From Ophiobolus disseminans (Eukaryota; Ascomycota; Dothideomycetes; Pleosporales; Phaeosphaeriaceae), in the NCBI GenBank assembly GCA_010093685.1, contig MU006228.1:32057-96056 (forward strand): a DNA stretch of 64,000 bases, read 5' to 3'. Shown here in pieces: positions 47,055-58,558 of the stretch; within the stretch, counting starts at the first letter, position 1; the number at the start of each line of letters is the position of its first letter. A program made the translations under genes and the position numbers. The notes beneath the pieces were generated by a model. The model did no database searches, was not told the origin of the DNA, and worked only from the letters and a program-made list of their open reading frames with translations.

Positions 47055-47940
47055 ACCCATTCGCACTCATGGACGCGGATGAGGATGAATACCCGTGGTC
47101 CGGATATTAACTATGGCGGAGATGACCATGAAGGGATGAATCACATTCACACAGTCCTCATCGCTGCGAGTTCCAATTCGCCACGAACATCCCGCCATGC
47201 TCAAGAACACGAGCAAAACGTTCTTATAGCATCACATACTTCAGCGATACGCTAGTTAGTTGCCTCAGTCTTGCTATCGGTCGCCCAGACTAGCGAGCCG
47301 AGGATATCTAAGCGTTTGAAGAACACTATTCCATCCAACGACCCTGCTGTAAATCTGTGCCTTACTATTCTTGCCTGACACGAGATACACTAAAAGGATT
47401 GCGAAGATTCAAAGGACCTACATAAGCGCCATACAGCTACATCTTCTTCGCACCTGTCCTACCTGTTCAACTTCGAAATTCCTCGCTCCTCCGCTCCTCA
47501 CCCTTCCCGCCTCTCCACCTCCGTCCCCTCGCACCAACAACCACACTCTCCTCACCATCCCTACACTCTAGCAGAAAAAAGAAGCCAGTAGCAACATTCA
47601 TCCACCTGGATCTCCAAATATCCTGCCCTTCCACCCAGTCATGTCACTCGGGATATCGCTTACCCTCCCAGATTCCACGAGGTGGTTTGAGCACATTGCA
47701 AAAGCACGCTAACGTTGCACCCAGCCAACCACACCCCTGCCTCAACGCCTCAAACCCAAAAGCGCGCTGGTGTAATATCTTGCAACGCAGAAAGAGCATG
47801 TTCAACACCATCCCAGAGACTCGGAGGCGGGTCTAGACAAGCATTTGTGTCGCTGGCTTGGGCTGGAGGATTATTCTTAAATCGACATCGGTGCCCTGCA
47901 CACGCTTATTCTTGTGCATCTCTCTTCTTTCATTACCCAA
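47055..47940. other. Intergenic, 0.9 kb
   Basis: No gene seen. Pyrimidine-rich stretches near 47450-47560 have no coding sense. Presumed promoter of the ferric reductase. Confidence 0.4.
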
Positions 47941-50082
47941 ATGTTACTTCTTACTCTCTCGAGCCTCGCGGCGCTGGCGAGCAGCGTGTGGGCCATGGAT
48001 GCCGGCCCAGCCAAGCGCTACCAGCACGGCCTCGTTGGCATGGGCATTCCTGCGTTCGATCCTCCCTGCGCGTATGCATGTCGCGAAGCTATCTCTGGCG
48101 CTACCCTGAACTGTTCCACCGTCGAAGAAATGCCGGGTATGGAGGGCATGGATATGGGCGGGATGGCCATGACGGATCCAGAGTGCTACGCTACGGATGA
48201 CATATTCCTCCAGACGATGGCGTGGTGTATGCAGGCTAGGTGCAAAGACGTGCCGGTCTGGAGGCTGGAGAAGTACTGGAGGTTGAATGTGCCGGGCTTG
48301 TATGTAGGGCAGCCGGTGCCGAAAGAGACGTATCAGCAGGCGCTGGAGAAGACTGACGGTGCGCCGACGGCGGTGTACAACGAGACGGGGGTACTTAATG
48401 TAACCAGCGCAGTTGCGGGGGAGTTGTGGTTCGCGGCGTACAACACGGATGTGATTTTCGGGCATCAGGAGAGCTTGCATGCGAGATATGGGCACGTAGT
48501 TACAAACACGAAAAGAATTGCAAGCATACTGACATCCAACAGTGTCGTTCTTCTCCTCTCCGAAATCGTCGTCCCAATTGGCGCTTCCCTCCTACGCTTC
48601 CTCCCCTTCCCAGCCGCCCTGCGCTCGAAATTCTCTGCCCTCATCACCAACGCACCTCTCTTCGGCGCCCACCAATCTACCCTCTCACGCCTCGGCCTCG
48701 ACGCCGCCCTCACCCGCGGCCAGGCCCTCTTCATCCTGTACCTCAGTGTCCTAAACGTAGTCCTCTCAGCGGTCAACTACGAATACGCCGATCCCAACAC
48801 GTGGTACCCGGCCAACCGGTGGCGCTGGATCCTCATGCTCGTCTCGAACCGGCTCGGCATTCTCAGCTTCGCAAACCTCCCCTTAGTCTTCCTATACGCG
48901 GGCCGAAACAACCTGCTGCTGTGGCTGACGAATTGGTCGCACTCGACCTTCATACTGCTGCATCGCTGGATCGCAGGCATAGCCACGCTCCAAGCTATCC
49001 TGCACAGCCTGCTCTACCTGCACGCGTACGTCAAAGTGGGGACGCACGCCGCCGAGTCCGTCAAGCCGTATTGGTACTGGGGCGTGGTGGCGACGCTGGG
49101 CATGTGTATCTTGTTTCCGACGTCCATCAGCCCCATGCGCAGGAAAGCGTACGAGTTTTTCCTAGCTTGGCATGTTGTCATCTCCATCTTGGTCGTGGCG
49201 GGGTGTTACTGGCACATCATTTTCGAGTTCCAGCATGCGTGGGGCTACGAGACGTGGATCATTATCACGATGGCGGTTTGGGGGTTCGATCGCGTGGCGA
49301 GAGTGGCGCGTTTTGCGCGGCACGGAATCAAGACTGCGGAGGTGAGCGTTGTGGATGGCGAGTATGTGCGCGTAGTTGTACGAGGGGTTGCAGTGGGTGG
49401 GTATGCGTATTTGTATTTCCCGACGCTGACGTGGCGGGTGTGGGAGAATCATCCGTTTTCGGTGGCGGCGACTGTTTTGTCAACACCACACGTGGAAGAC
49501 CAGGACTCGAATGCGTCGCACGGAGCTGATAAACATCTGGATATTCATGCTATGTCGGTGGATGGTAGCGCAGGCAGTGATGCTGGCTCTGGTCGTCCAG
49601 TCGAGACTGGCATAACGTTTTACATTCGCGCCAAATTCGGCCTGACCTCCCTCCTTCTCCGACACAGCACACTCCCCGTCCTTGTCGAGACTGGATACAA
49701 CTCGCACTCGCCTTCAGCACTTGCCTCGTCACCCACACTCATCGTCCTGGTGGGTGGTGTTGGCATAACCGCCGTACTGCCATACATACGCTCCCACCCC
49801 GGCCGCGTTAAGCTGTACTGGGGCTGTCGAACCAATGCTTTGGTGGATGACGTAAAGAGTAGCGGTGTGTTGGCAAATGTTGCGTTGGAAGTATTTGTGG
49901 GGGAAAGGATGTGTATCAAGGACATTTTGGAGGCGGAAGTTGAGAGGGCGTGTGGAGGCGGGATCGCGGTGTTGGTGAGTGGGCCCGAGGGCATGAGTGA
50001 TGAGGTTAGACGTACGGTTGGAGATATTGTGGGGAGGAAGGGGGCGAAGGTGGATTTGTTTGTGGAGAATTTTAGCTGGTAG
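47941..50082 (+). CDS. Ferric/cupric reductase, FRE family
   Basis: Plasma-membrane metalloreductase that passes electrons from NADPH via FAD and haem to Fe(III) or Cu(II) outside the cell. 713 aa from ATG 47941; an upstream extension has only GTG. Signal peptide MLLLTLSSLAALASSVWA. An extracellular head with Cys residues and a Met-rich MPGMEGMDMGGMAM segment follows, then about six or seven membrane segments with paired His (HSTFILLHRWI and LHSLLYLH; HVVISILVVAGCYWH). The FAD site HPFS is near 503 and the NADPH site VGGVGITA near 605, with a C-terminal ENFSW. Read as one exon. A tempting GT...AG (48497-48543, 47 nt) would break the frame. Often regulated by iron or copper; no site was recognised. 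Confidence 0.9.
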   Translation: MLLLTLSSLAALASSVWAMDAGPAKRYQHGLVGMGIPAFDPPCAYACREAISGATLNCSTVEEMPGMEGMDMGGMAMTDPECYATDDIFLQTMAWCMQARCKDVPVWRLEKYWRLNVPGLYVGQPVPKETYQQALEKTDGAPTAVYNETGVLNVTSAVAGELWFAAYNTDVIFGHQESLHARYGHVVTNTKRIASILTSNSVVLLLSEIVVPIGASLLRFLPFPAALRSKFSALITNAPLFGAHQSTLSRLGLDAALTRGQALFILYLSVLNVVLSAVNYEYADPNTWYPANRWRWILMLVSNRLGILSFANLPLVFLYAGRNNLLLWLTNWSHSTFILLHRWIAGIATLQAILHSLLYLHAYVKVGTHAAESVKPYWYWGVVATLGMCILFPTSISPMRRKAYEFFLAWHVVISILVVAGCYWHIIFEFQHAWGYETWIIITMAVWGFDRVARVARFARHGIKTAEVSVVDGEYVRVVVRGVAVGGYAYLYFPTLTWRVWENHPFSVAATVLSTPHVEDQDSNASHGADKHLDIHAMSVDGSAGSDAGSGRPVETGITFYIRAKFGLTSLLLRHSTLPVLVETGYNSHSPSALASSPTLIVLVGGVGITAVLPYIRSHPGRVKLYWGCRTNALVDDVKSSGVLANVALEVFVGERMCIKDILEAEVERACGGGIAVLVSGPEGMSDEVRRTVGDIVGRKGAKVDLFVENFSW

Positions 50083-50111
50083 TGTTTGAGCAAGCAGAAA
50101 ACCAAATCTCC

Positions 50112-51682
50112 CTACTGTCTGAAGCAGGTCTGTCTTTCACAGTTGTAGGGTCCTTTGTACGGAGATTCATGTGTCCGATAGCTGACGATCTCCCGTGATT
50201 CCTCTAACACTACTCGCATGCCTGCCTTCTGTGTCTCACTAAAGGACGCTGGATAGTCGATACTGAAGCTTACGGTAACGTCTTCACGTGATTCTTCGAA
50301 CATCGGTTTGGCGTTTGATGGTGCAGAACTTGTCTCGATCGGTTTCGTGACAACTCTTTCAGTACTTGCAGCATGAACTAGAGCTCTGCTGAATCGTGTG
50401 GACCGAGATTCTGTGTGTATTGAGATCGTTGATGGATTCGTGACACCAGCGCAGGTGATTTCAAAGACGTTTCTATCATTCGGCAACTTGAGGCCATGCG
50501 TCCAGCCGCACATGGGTTTCACGCAGTGTGATGTCCATTGTAAAACCTTTTCCATGTTCCGTGTAGTCGCGAGTCGAACTCTGCTGCTATCGTGGGTTTA
50601 GTGTCTCTGACTCGTGGCAAATTGTATAGAAAGAGATGCACTTACGATTTCGAATATGATATCATGATAACCCTTGTCACGTCCTTGAGAATAAAAGTCG
50701 GTAACGCCTAGGCCCACATAACGAATTCTGAATCCGTCTTTGAGGTTTGGAGACAGTTCAACGTCTAGGCCGAAGAGTGCATAGCTGTCCAATAAACTGT
50801 TATATCTTCGCACCCTTCGTTTGATGGCAAAGTACCTCATGCAAGGCGCGTAACGCTCATGAGGACTGATTTTGATTTTGAAGACATGCGCTTCTATACA
50901 GCGATTTGCGATGTTTTTACCGTGTATAGCAAATATTGTGTCACCTCGTGACTCGTCGTAAGTGCTCGTAATTGTGCGTCGTGACCATTCCAAATCGAGT
51001 GTCTCCCGCTGCTGTATGATTCTTCCACACACATTAGAGGAAGGCTGAGAAGGAACGATGCGAGTGATCTTCTTTCCAGGAGACGTTACAGGGAGCTCTG
51101 TTCCGTCCTGGATCAATACGTGTACGCTCTTTGGCGCTTCGTGCCCCGTTTCAGGTTCACCAACATTATCAGCCTCTGATATCTTACTTTGGACGTTTGT
51201 CGCTAAATTGGTATCGGAGCCCAAATGTACATCGACACTGCTGCAAGCTTCACCCTCGATTGCCTGACCTAACATTCTCTCGATGTCACCATGTCCACGA
51301 ACTCTGGACATCCATTCAGATACTTCACTTTTCAGGTGCACATTATCTTCTGCCACGCCATCCTGTAGTATTTCGTCCTCGATCTTTAGCATTCCGTCCG
51401 AATCCGTCAAGATGGTTGGAGCTCGCCTTCCTGCTCGTAAGTCGTCATGAATGCCATCCAGCTTCGCTCTTATATCCGCGAGCGACCAGACATGAGTTTG
51501 AGCATGGGGCGAACTGCAGAACAACAAGTTAGCAATAGCATTCAATCGCATTCATAGGCTTTCTTACCATCCGCTGCGATGGACTTGAACTCCTCACCAG
51601 CATGCTTGCATGACTTGTACACAGAGTAAGCGTACCTGCTGATGAGGATGATGTCGCCGATCGAGAAGCCGAAGTTGGCCAT
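50112..51682 (-). pseudogene. Truncated paralogue of the STAND-N-type gene at 52-53.6 kb
   Basis: Exon 1 (51568-51682) encodes MANFGFSIGDIILISRYAY, the start typical of the fungal N-terminal domain found on STAND/NLR proteins and nearly the same as the neighbour's MSFGLSLGDIALVSTYAY. After a normal-looking intron (GTAAG...TGCAG), exon 2 enters in a frame that soon stops. The coherent frame (WSLADIRAKLDGIHDDLRAGRR) aligns with the neighbour only from its SLLEIEARLNQMHRDLLSGRR segment on, so about 90 residues are missing and the frame is lost. A further shift near 50510-50550 separates the C-terminal part (NDRNVFEITCAGV to CFRQ). It cannot encode the full protein. Confidence 0.6.
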
Positions 51683-52254
51683 TGAAGCTTGACACTTACT
51701 CTGATCTATCGAGAGGGGAAGAAAGAGAAAGGAGTTTGGCTGTTGAGAACAGTGTCAGTGGCGCATAGGGATCACTGGGTGAAAGAACATGAGGTAGGAG
51801 AATCGTGAGGATTGTGCTACTGAGGGGAGAGAAATCTATCTAAGTGAGGTCGCGTGCTAAGCCTTTGTAGGACTAGCGCGTGGGCAAGCTGAGATCAGAT
51901 GAAGAGGAGCCTCGGGCATAGCCCTCGGACCCTACGGGCTGACAAACAGTACCAGGCTATGCCACCGGTGAGGTTACTGCGGTAAGGCTGAGACGTGGCG
52001 CACACCCCTCAGTTCCTTGGGCCAATGGCACGAAAGAGTTGCACCGATCTCGCTCTGGTTCGACGACTGGTTCTGGAACTCTTCTTGAGCACGAACAAAT
52101 GCGTTGCCAGTATGCGTCGCATTTTTCTTGATATGCGCAAGTCAAGACATTAGTATTGGTCAGCCACTTTGCAATCTATTCACTCGAGACATTCATGAAC
52201 AGCGGTTTCGCAGTCACGATTTCCGATCTGTAGGTACTGGCAGCTTCCCAGCTT
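51683..52254. other. Intergenic, 0.6 kb
   Basis: Upstream region of the 51682 pseudogene and 3' region of its paralogue. No gene or repeat recognised. Confidence 0.4.
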
Positions 52255-53584
52255 TCATGAACAATGAAACCGGAAGAGCACATGCTCAGCCTCAACCAAC
52301 ACCTCAGCCCCTCGCACAAATCCTCGAGAGTCCCTCATCGTTCGATTACCCATGCACTTAAACAAAACAATATAATAGTCCCGTTTCTTCTGAGGCTCGA
52401 CTTCTACGGTGACGAAGTTGACCTCCTCGTGCGATGCGGACTTTTTGAACACGTTCCGCTTCAGCTCAAACACTCTAATGGCGCCTTCTCGCAGCTCTTC
52501 CTGTAAAATCTTGATGGGGATGATAATGGCCTGTACGTACTGTTCTAGCGTGGTGGAGTAATTAGACGGCGTGCCGTGCTTCTTCCGGGCGTAGTCGTAG
52601 CCTGCTTGACGGCGTGGAGCAGCGACTCGTTGAGGCTTGAGTGATGTCAAATCAATAACATGGTTGGCGTTTGTGGTTGGTTGGGTTGTAGTCGCACTTT
52701 CATGTCTTTCGTAGTTTTCCGGGACAATTGGTCCTGTTGGACTGATGGAGAGTGATTGTATCGATGGCAAGTCTGCTGTAATCTCATTTTTGAACAAGCC
52801 ATTAGTGCTGGAGCAAGGTTTTATGGATGGATCGTAATCCGGGGTAGTGGTAGCGTTGTATGGGCTAGGCGTCATGCCGCTTTTGTGCTCGTGTCTGACC
52901 TGGTCAAGCCAGTGTGAGACGATATCAGAGATATCGATATCAACTTCGGTGGCATCGTCCCGTAGGATCTCTTTTTCCAAATCAGTAGATGCAGCGGCCC
53001 CTTCCAACATAGAAGGATTTCGTCTTCCAGATAGGAGATCACGATGCATCTGATTGAGCCTCGCTTCTATCTCCAAGAGCGATACGATCTGTGCCTCTGT
53101 GTTTCGTTCAATACGAGAGAAAGTGGTCACATTAATTCCAGTCAAAAACTGCTGTATGCGCTCCGAGTGTGACCTCATGCGTTCACGTAAGGCCGTTTGC
53201 TTTCCAGTGGTAAATGCGAGCTGGTCTCGAAACCGTGGACTTTTGGTGTCTAAGGACCTGTATTGTCGCAGTACCTTATCAACTTCTCGAAGGCCTCCCT
53301 TGCATTCGTCCAAGCAGGCTTTTAGCTCGCCTTGTTGTGCAGGAGTCAGACGTTGGAGAGAGGATCGTGGATTGGTAGATTCATCGTCCAATGTCGAAAG
53401 GAGCGACTTCAATGACCTGACTTCATGGCGGTGTTAGTTCCGACGCAGGTCTTAAACGAGAATAAAACATACCATCAGTTGTTATCGATGCGAAAGCTTC
53501 GCCTGCACCTTGACAGGACTTGTATACATTGTACGCGTAGGTGCTAACAAGAGCAATGTCACCGAGAGAAAGTCCAAAACTCAT
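52255..53584 (-). CDS. Fungal STAND-type N-terminal domain protein, no NACHT part
   Basis: 425 aa; exons 53473-53584 and 52255-53420, 52-nt intron GTATGT...GAAG. The first 40 residues (MSFGLSLGDIALVSTYAYNV, CQGAGEAFASITTDV) and the following helical region to about 150 match the domain found at the N-terminus of fungal NACHT/ankyrin and HeLo-like proteins. Here no nucleotide-binding domain follows. After a Ser/Thr/Pro-rich middle there is a basic segment (RRQAGYDYARKKHGTPSNYS) and a C-terminal helical part. It could be a stand-alone partner of an NLR-like protein; function is inferred. A broken paralogue lies 0.6 kb downstream on the same strand. Confidence 0.75.
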
Positions 53585-54338
53585 CGTGACTATAGCTCCG
53601 CGACTGTAGAAGGAGAAGGGCAGTATTTCTGGTCTTGTTGAAGATTGTGGGTATGTTGTAATTATGTCTGATGAGGTGCATGGCTTACGGCTGGGGAGGC
53701 GCGCGCGGGGCTGATGCGAGGCGCAGTCCGCAATGCGCCTCGCGGAAGTTGCTTCCAGTCACGATAACAAGCGTATGACTCCCAACTGGGCTCAAACACG
53801 AGAACAACAAGAAAGTCGCCATTTTCGGTCTCTAGAGCGTAACCAAGCCGAGAGAATCACATGCGAAAACAATGCGAGAAGCCCTGGCGTACCAGGACAT
53901 CATCGTGGGGAGGAATTCCTAGCTAATTTCAGGGTTCACTACAGTATGCCCTTCTAAGTCTCATCAGAGAGATCCACAGTGTAAAGCACGCATCCGGATT
54001 ATCTGCGAGGATGACTTTTGCTCCTTGAGCTTCCCCGCATTTCGGACAATATCCGTAGATGAGGTTTGTGGGGCCAAGCACCTGCCGCCAGTGCTTGTCT
54101 CGACGTTCGCAGAACACTTCACGAGAGCCCTTGCACCAAGCTCACGTATCTGCGGAGCGATCTCCAAATTCTATATCACGGGTCCAATCAGCCAGATTGA
54201 TGTCATTTTCACGCTTCACAACGACAAACGTGGAACGAAGTTGGCGAAGAAGGTAAGCAATTCAACAAATCTTGATTCATCTACAAACCATACTCCAATA
54301 ACTACCGTGCTCCAGATCTAAGATCCTGGTACCCTGGT
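53585..54338. other. Intergenic, 0.75 kb
   Basis: Several short open frames on both strands, none with a recognisable product. Between a minus-strand 5' end and a minus-strand 3' end. Confidence 0.4.
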
Positions 54339-55464
54339 CTAGTAAGTGACCATGTTACCTCCCGGGAGCTCCTTGAGCCACTCTCCATTCTGACCGACGT
54401 TCTCCTTAGCCTGCTGAGCCTTCTTGCACGCCATCGAATCCTTAGCAGATTGAATCTTGAGGACACTGCAGTTGGCATTCGCGCACTTGCCGCCTGGAAG
54501 AGCATCCATAGCCTTCTGGAGAGAGTCGTCTTTCCAGCCGAAGAGGTAGTCGCCGTGCTGGCCATATCCGGTACTATGGCCACTGTTAGCGCGATCCTAA
54601 TACAGTGATGTTGTGGCACTTACCCGTCTCCAAAGCTGTACACGAACGGCTGCTTGCCAGTTCCGTACCAAGCGTTATTCTTATACTTGCCTGTATCCCA
54701 CATGATCTCATACATGACCTGGGGAATGGCGACGGGATGTGTGCTGGGGCATGCTGGCGTACCAAGTCCACCGCTGTTGGAGTACGCGACGTGGCTCTTG
54801 TGGTCTGGTGAATCGAGATCCTTTCCGTTCCAGCATGACGGGAAGATGATTGTTGCTCGAATGCCTCCTGGGCAGTACTTGTTGGGGAGCTCAGCAGTAT
54901 CCTTGGCATCGCAGGGAGCGAAACCCTCGCCGTTACCGAGGCAGCGATGGCAGATCGAGGCCTTGTTGGCCTTCTTGGCCATTGGGTCGCCAGCGATCAT
55001 GCGGAAGCCCGGTTTGAACGCAGTCATCTTGCCGTTTTTAGCGCTATAGGGCATGTAGTAGACGGTCATGCCTCCATCTTGCTGGAGTCCAACGTTGGCG
55101 AACTGAGGCACACGGTGGAAAGTGCCGTTATCGGGAGATTTGAAGTACAACGAGGCGGTCCAGTAGTTGCTGAAGTCCTCGGAGTAGGTGCACGATGTGC
55201 AGGTCGACTTGGAGGGAGGGTCGTACTTGGCTGGCTCCATCTGAGGTTTGTCAGTGCTAGCACTCGACTGGCGTTCATGTTGCTTACGGTCACGTTGAAG
55301 GAGTTTCCTCCAATGATCTGATGCGTATGAGGAGCGGGGATTTGGCCAGGCGTCACGAGTGGATCGGCTCGCTCGACCGTGAGCTGGGAGCATGCAAAGC
55401 GAAGCATGTTCTGTCCAGAGACAGTTTGGCCCAGAAGGGCGCCGGCAGCGAGGGCTTTCCACAT
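54339..55464 (-). CDS. Secreted DUF1996 protein
   Basis: 342 aa; exons 55288-55464, 54624-55240 and about 54339-54573, introns 47 and about 50 nt. Signal peptide MWKALAAGALLGQTVSGQ. The DUF1996 start is plain (RFACSQLTVERADPLVTPGQ, then HTHQIIGGNSF), followed by CTYSEDFSNYWTASLYFKS, FKPGFRMIAGDP, CPGGIRATIIFPSCWNGKD, DHKSHVAYS and CPSTHPVAIPQVMYEIMWD. The conserved His/Asp pattern of the domain is kept. The last exon carries QHGDYLFGW, as usual. Extracellular or wall-associated. The domain has no established catalytic role. There is no WSC domain in this protein. Confidence 0.88.
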
Positions 55465-55936
55465 GGCGAAGATGTTGCAGGGAGATTTTGCGTCGATGGG
55501 ATGGAGCCAGCCACAGTGACTTGCTTGCTTCTTATGCTAAAGGCTCGGCGCTCTACCATTCCTTGTGTTAATATGTCAATCAGGATGTGAGTGTGGGGTC
55601 GTAAACTCCTTCCAATGAAATCTTCACCTTTAGGTGATCATTTAGAAAGGTTGCTCTGATTTGGCAGCGCATGATCGTCGGCAGTTGACCTTAGAGTGCC
55701 GAAGATCATATCCGCAACCATTTGCCATGTGGCATATTGCTCGACAAGGGTCCTTCATAACCGCAGGTGCCGCATGTGAACACCTCCTCAGGAAATAACA
55801 AAGCAAGAAAACTCCCCGAGTCACTCTATGACGTTTGAAGAAGGTAAAGATTCAAAATCGTAATGTACATTGCGGCTAGACCCGAATCAGGAAACCCTGC
55901 CATGAAGCGAGCTCTTCGCGGGTCTGTTGTGGAGTG
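55465..55936. other. Intergenic, 0.5 kb
   Basis: Upstream region of the DUF1996 gene. No feature seen. Confidence 0.4.
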
Positions 55937-56656
55937 TTACGACGCCCGAAGCAGTCGTCGGTACACCTTTACATCGGAAGAAAGCTTGCTTAGTTCGCTG
56001 CTAAGCTCATCTGCAGCTGCATTTAATTTTGCATCATCCAATGGTTCCAACGCATCCATAATGAACAGAACACTTGTTGTCGCATCGCTGAGGGCAGTTC
56101 GCGAGCACTGGCGCCAGTTCCATAGCCGGCAGGTTACCCCAGCATCATCACACCAAACAACCTCTCCGGGCTTCGGGTGATCGGTGACTTCCTCTCCGCC
56201 GGATTTAGTTATGAACTTCTCGTCGCCCTTTGCGCGAATGAGAAGCGGCGCACCTTCGTACTTATCGAGGTCCTCGCCGCCAAGTGGGATTTGGTGCTTG
56301 ATCGAAATGGCGTTGTATATGTCGGTCAAACGATTAACACGCGGCAGTCCAGATCCTACACGGCTAAGGAGAGCCTCCAGACTATTCTTCGTCTTTTTGG
56401 GCTTTGCGCCAAAGGCTTTGTAGGCTTCGCGCCAAGCGGCGACATGTGGGGTGTCGTTGACGGGTGTTTGCGCAAGTGCCGACTTGGCTGAGGCTTCGGC
56501 TGCAGAGAGGAAAGCTTCGCTCGCAGCGTCGCTTGGGCTTGCCGGAATATTGGTGACTACCATGAGGAGCGCCCGGTAGTCTGGACGTAATTGGAAAACC
56601 TCAGGCGCTACATGCGCTTTCTCGAGATATTGGGATGGGTCGTTAGAAGACGACAT
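55937..56656 (-). CDS. Stand-alone B3/B4 (PheRS beta-like) domain protein
   Basis: 239 aa, single exon from ATG 56656 (MSSSNDPSQYLEKAHV). The B3/B4 fold also occurs in the editing module of phenylalanyl-tRNA synthetase beta; free-standing copies are widespread in bacteria and fungi and may act on mischarged tRNA or amino-acid ligands. Typical stretches: FGAKPKKTKNSLEALLSRV, LPRVNRLTDIYNAISIKHQIPLGGEDLDKY, GEVVWCDDAGVTCRLWNWRQ and TTSVLFIMDAL. An in-frame upstream extension to 56791 has no matching ATG. Cytosolic, no signal peptide. Confidence 0.85.
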   Translation of the reverse strand: MSSSNDPSQYLEKAHVAPEVFQLRPDYRALLMVVTNIPASPSDAASEAFLSAAEASAKSALAQTPVNDTPHVAAWREAYKAFGAKPKKTKNSLEALLSRVGSGLPRVNRLTDIYNAISIKHQIPLGGEDLDKYEGAPLLIRAKGDEKFITKSGGEEVTDHPKPGEVVWCDDAGVTCRLWNWRQCSRTALSDATTSVLFIMDALEPLDDAKLNAAADELSSELSKLSSDVKVYRRLLRAS

Positions 56657-57719
56657 GATTGATGATTTTCGGAAGAGAAGACGATGAGTAGTAGTCTGGG
56701 TTAAAGGAGTACGGAGTAATGATGAGAAGATTTTAACGAAAGGACGCCTTTGGGAAATAATTGTGTGGTAAATCAGACTTTGCAATGCCATGAACGTGCA
56801 AACTCAACCTTTTTGTACTGTGACTTCACAATGCGAGGTCTGTATATTTTCACCCGAATGTGGATGGTGGATGTTTGTGTCAACGACAGGGCGTGCAAAG
56901 CTCGAATTTTCTTGACAACCAGGCGCGCTAGGTTCTAGTGCTCCATCGATCAACAGCGGGGGCGCCGGTAACAGCCGGACAGCGGAGGTGGGTCAAAGAC
57001 CGATTCGACCGCTACAGCCTACAACTAAAGGGCTCGAGTGAGAAGTGATGCAAAATTTGCAGAAAACCGCGGGACACTTACACACTCATAGGCGATGGTT
57101 GCTGCCAGTTCAATCGCCACAATTGTGGCACAGGCGACGATGCAAGCTTGGCAGGGTCCACGCTAAATAAGCTGCAAATCCCCCTCCACAGCAGTGTAAG
57201 ATCTTTTTTCCCTCTTCATCGGTCAGTAGATTTATGTATTCGTACCAAAGCCGTTAATTTTTGACTCTATAAACGTGTCCCGCTTCCCGCGCGATGTTTG
57301 GACCTCGGGAGTCGTTCTGCAGGCGCTGGATTGCACAAGACCTGGCGCTCCCAAAGTCGCCAAGTCAATTCAGACAGACGTGAGGCGCAAGTGGCTTGCT
57401 CAGGTCAAGTTGAGACTTGAAACTATGGTTCTGCGTGCATACATGTTCATGCAATGCCACGCTGGAAGACGCAATGCGTCGCCTATTAATGCAGAAGTCG
57501 GCGCTTCGTCGAAACACGCAACCGTCGCGACATCACAACCGCACGCATCTATCCGAGGTTCTCACGGGCGTTTGACCGCCCGCATTCATTCGAGCTTCCC
57601 ACGGACACTTGACAACCCGCAGATCGCACGCCGTCGCGCAATAGAGTACCCAGCTGATCATGTCCGAGCCATTTATGCCACAGCCATAGCAAAGTCCTCG
57701 GACCCTTTACGGCTCAGCC
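56657..57719. other. Gene-free stretch, 1.1 kb
   Basis: No reliable gene. A 163-codon frame (57275-57766) starts at GTG, is basic and lacks domain-like texture, and its 3' end overlaps the better-supported remnant in another frame. A short invertible GCCACAATTGTGGC is present near 57116. Confidence 0.4.
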
Positions 57720-58558
57720 AAGCGCGTTCCCGTCTCGTACATCACGACCGGCGACTGGCAGAATGACAGTCTGCTCAACATCGAGAACCAATCAGAACAG
57801 AAAACCAAGTTCTATGTCATTCGCGAGCCGCCTGTATTCAAGACTAATAAAGGGCCTGACAAAGTGTACGTCGCCGTGTACCAAACGACAGACAACGTGA
57901 AGGAAACCGTTGGACAGGCCCAGTCCCGTCTCAAAGGCACAACCCCAGATGGTCTAGGGCCCTGGATCTGGATGGTTACTGGCTTCGCTTAGGACAGTCT
58001 CGTCAAAGCAGCTCCTCTATACGCAACTGAAAAGATCAAAGTGCACACAAGCGGACCTGGCACCGGACCCCAGGTGCCCTCATCGTGTCATGACTGCCCC
58101 AGATGGCGAGCGGCCCACTTTCTTAGAGTAATGGGACTCCAACATACTGCAGAGCCAGGCACTACTAGGGCCTCAAAGCGTGGAATTGCTTGTGGATTGC
58201 AGTTTTGAAGACTCGGCTAAGCGCAGTATGTATACTGCCAGCTTCTACAGCACGCACTTAGTTAGTGGCTGATCCTGCATTTACTACAGAGTACCCCTTC
58301 GTCGGCATTAGCTTTCCCCATCCGTGGCTGAAAGTCGAGATGACACCAGTCTGCGTCTGGGAAGCTGAGCCGGGAACGGCGTATGCGCTGCAGCCTGGCA
58401 ATTCCTGGCGCTGCTTCTTTGGCGAGCTGAAGGAGGTTCTGGACCAGTCGTCCAAGAACGGCTCGAGTTTTCCGTTGAACATTGATAAGCTGTCTTCGCC
58501 GTGTCGACCGGAGTTCAAGATGAATGGCAGGCACGTTCGAGCTGGCGAATTAGTGTAA
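57720..58558 (+). pseudogene. Decayed relative of the 59158 gene
   Basis: One frame from about 57725 to the TAG at 57990 reads SYITTGDWQNDSLLNIENQS, then EQKTKFYVIREPP, VYVAVYQTTDNV and WIWMVTGFA. This follows the layout of the 59158 protein (SITINNRSNSPQRFAVFQEVP, VFTNIYLASGDI, YYALYGA). The frame continues past the TAG (DSLVKAAPLYATEKIKV). A second stretch, 58265-58558, reads PVCVWEAEPGTAYAL, comparable with HVCYGDYEPGTIVDR in the second exon of the intact gene. No start codon and a broken centre make it a remnant. The homology is judged by eye and is weak. Confidence 0.4.

Noticed and set aside
48497..48543. Intron in the ferric reductase (GTAGTT...CAACAG)
   Set aside because: 47 nt is not a multiple of three and the downstream frame would be lost; the unspliced frame is correct for the family on both sides.
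48426..49529. 367-codon plus-strand frame within the ferric reductase
   Set aside because: Overlapping alternate frame of a well-supported gene; composition is Arg/Pro/His-rich, typical of a shadow in GC-rich DNA.
57275..57766. 163-codon frame as a gene
   Set aside because: GTG start, basic composition without domain texture, and its end overlaps a better-supported remnant in another frame.
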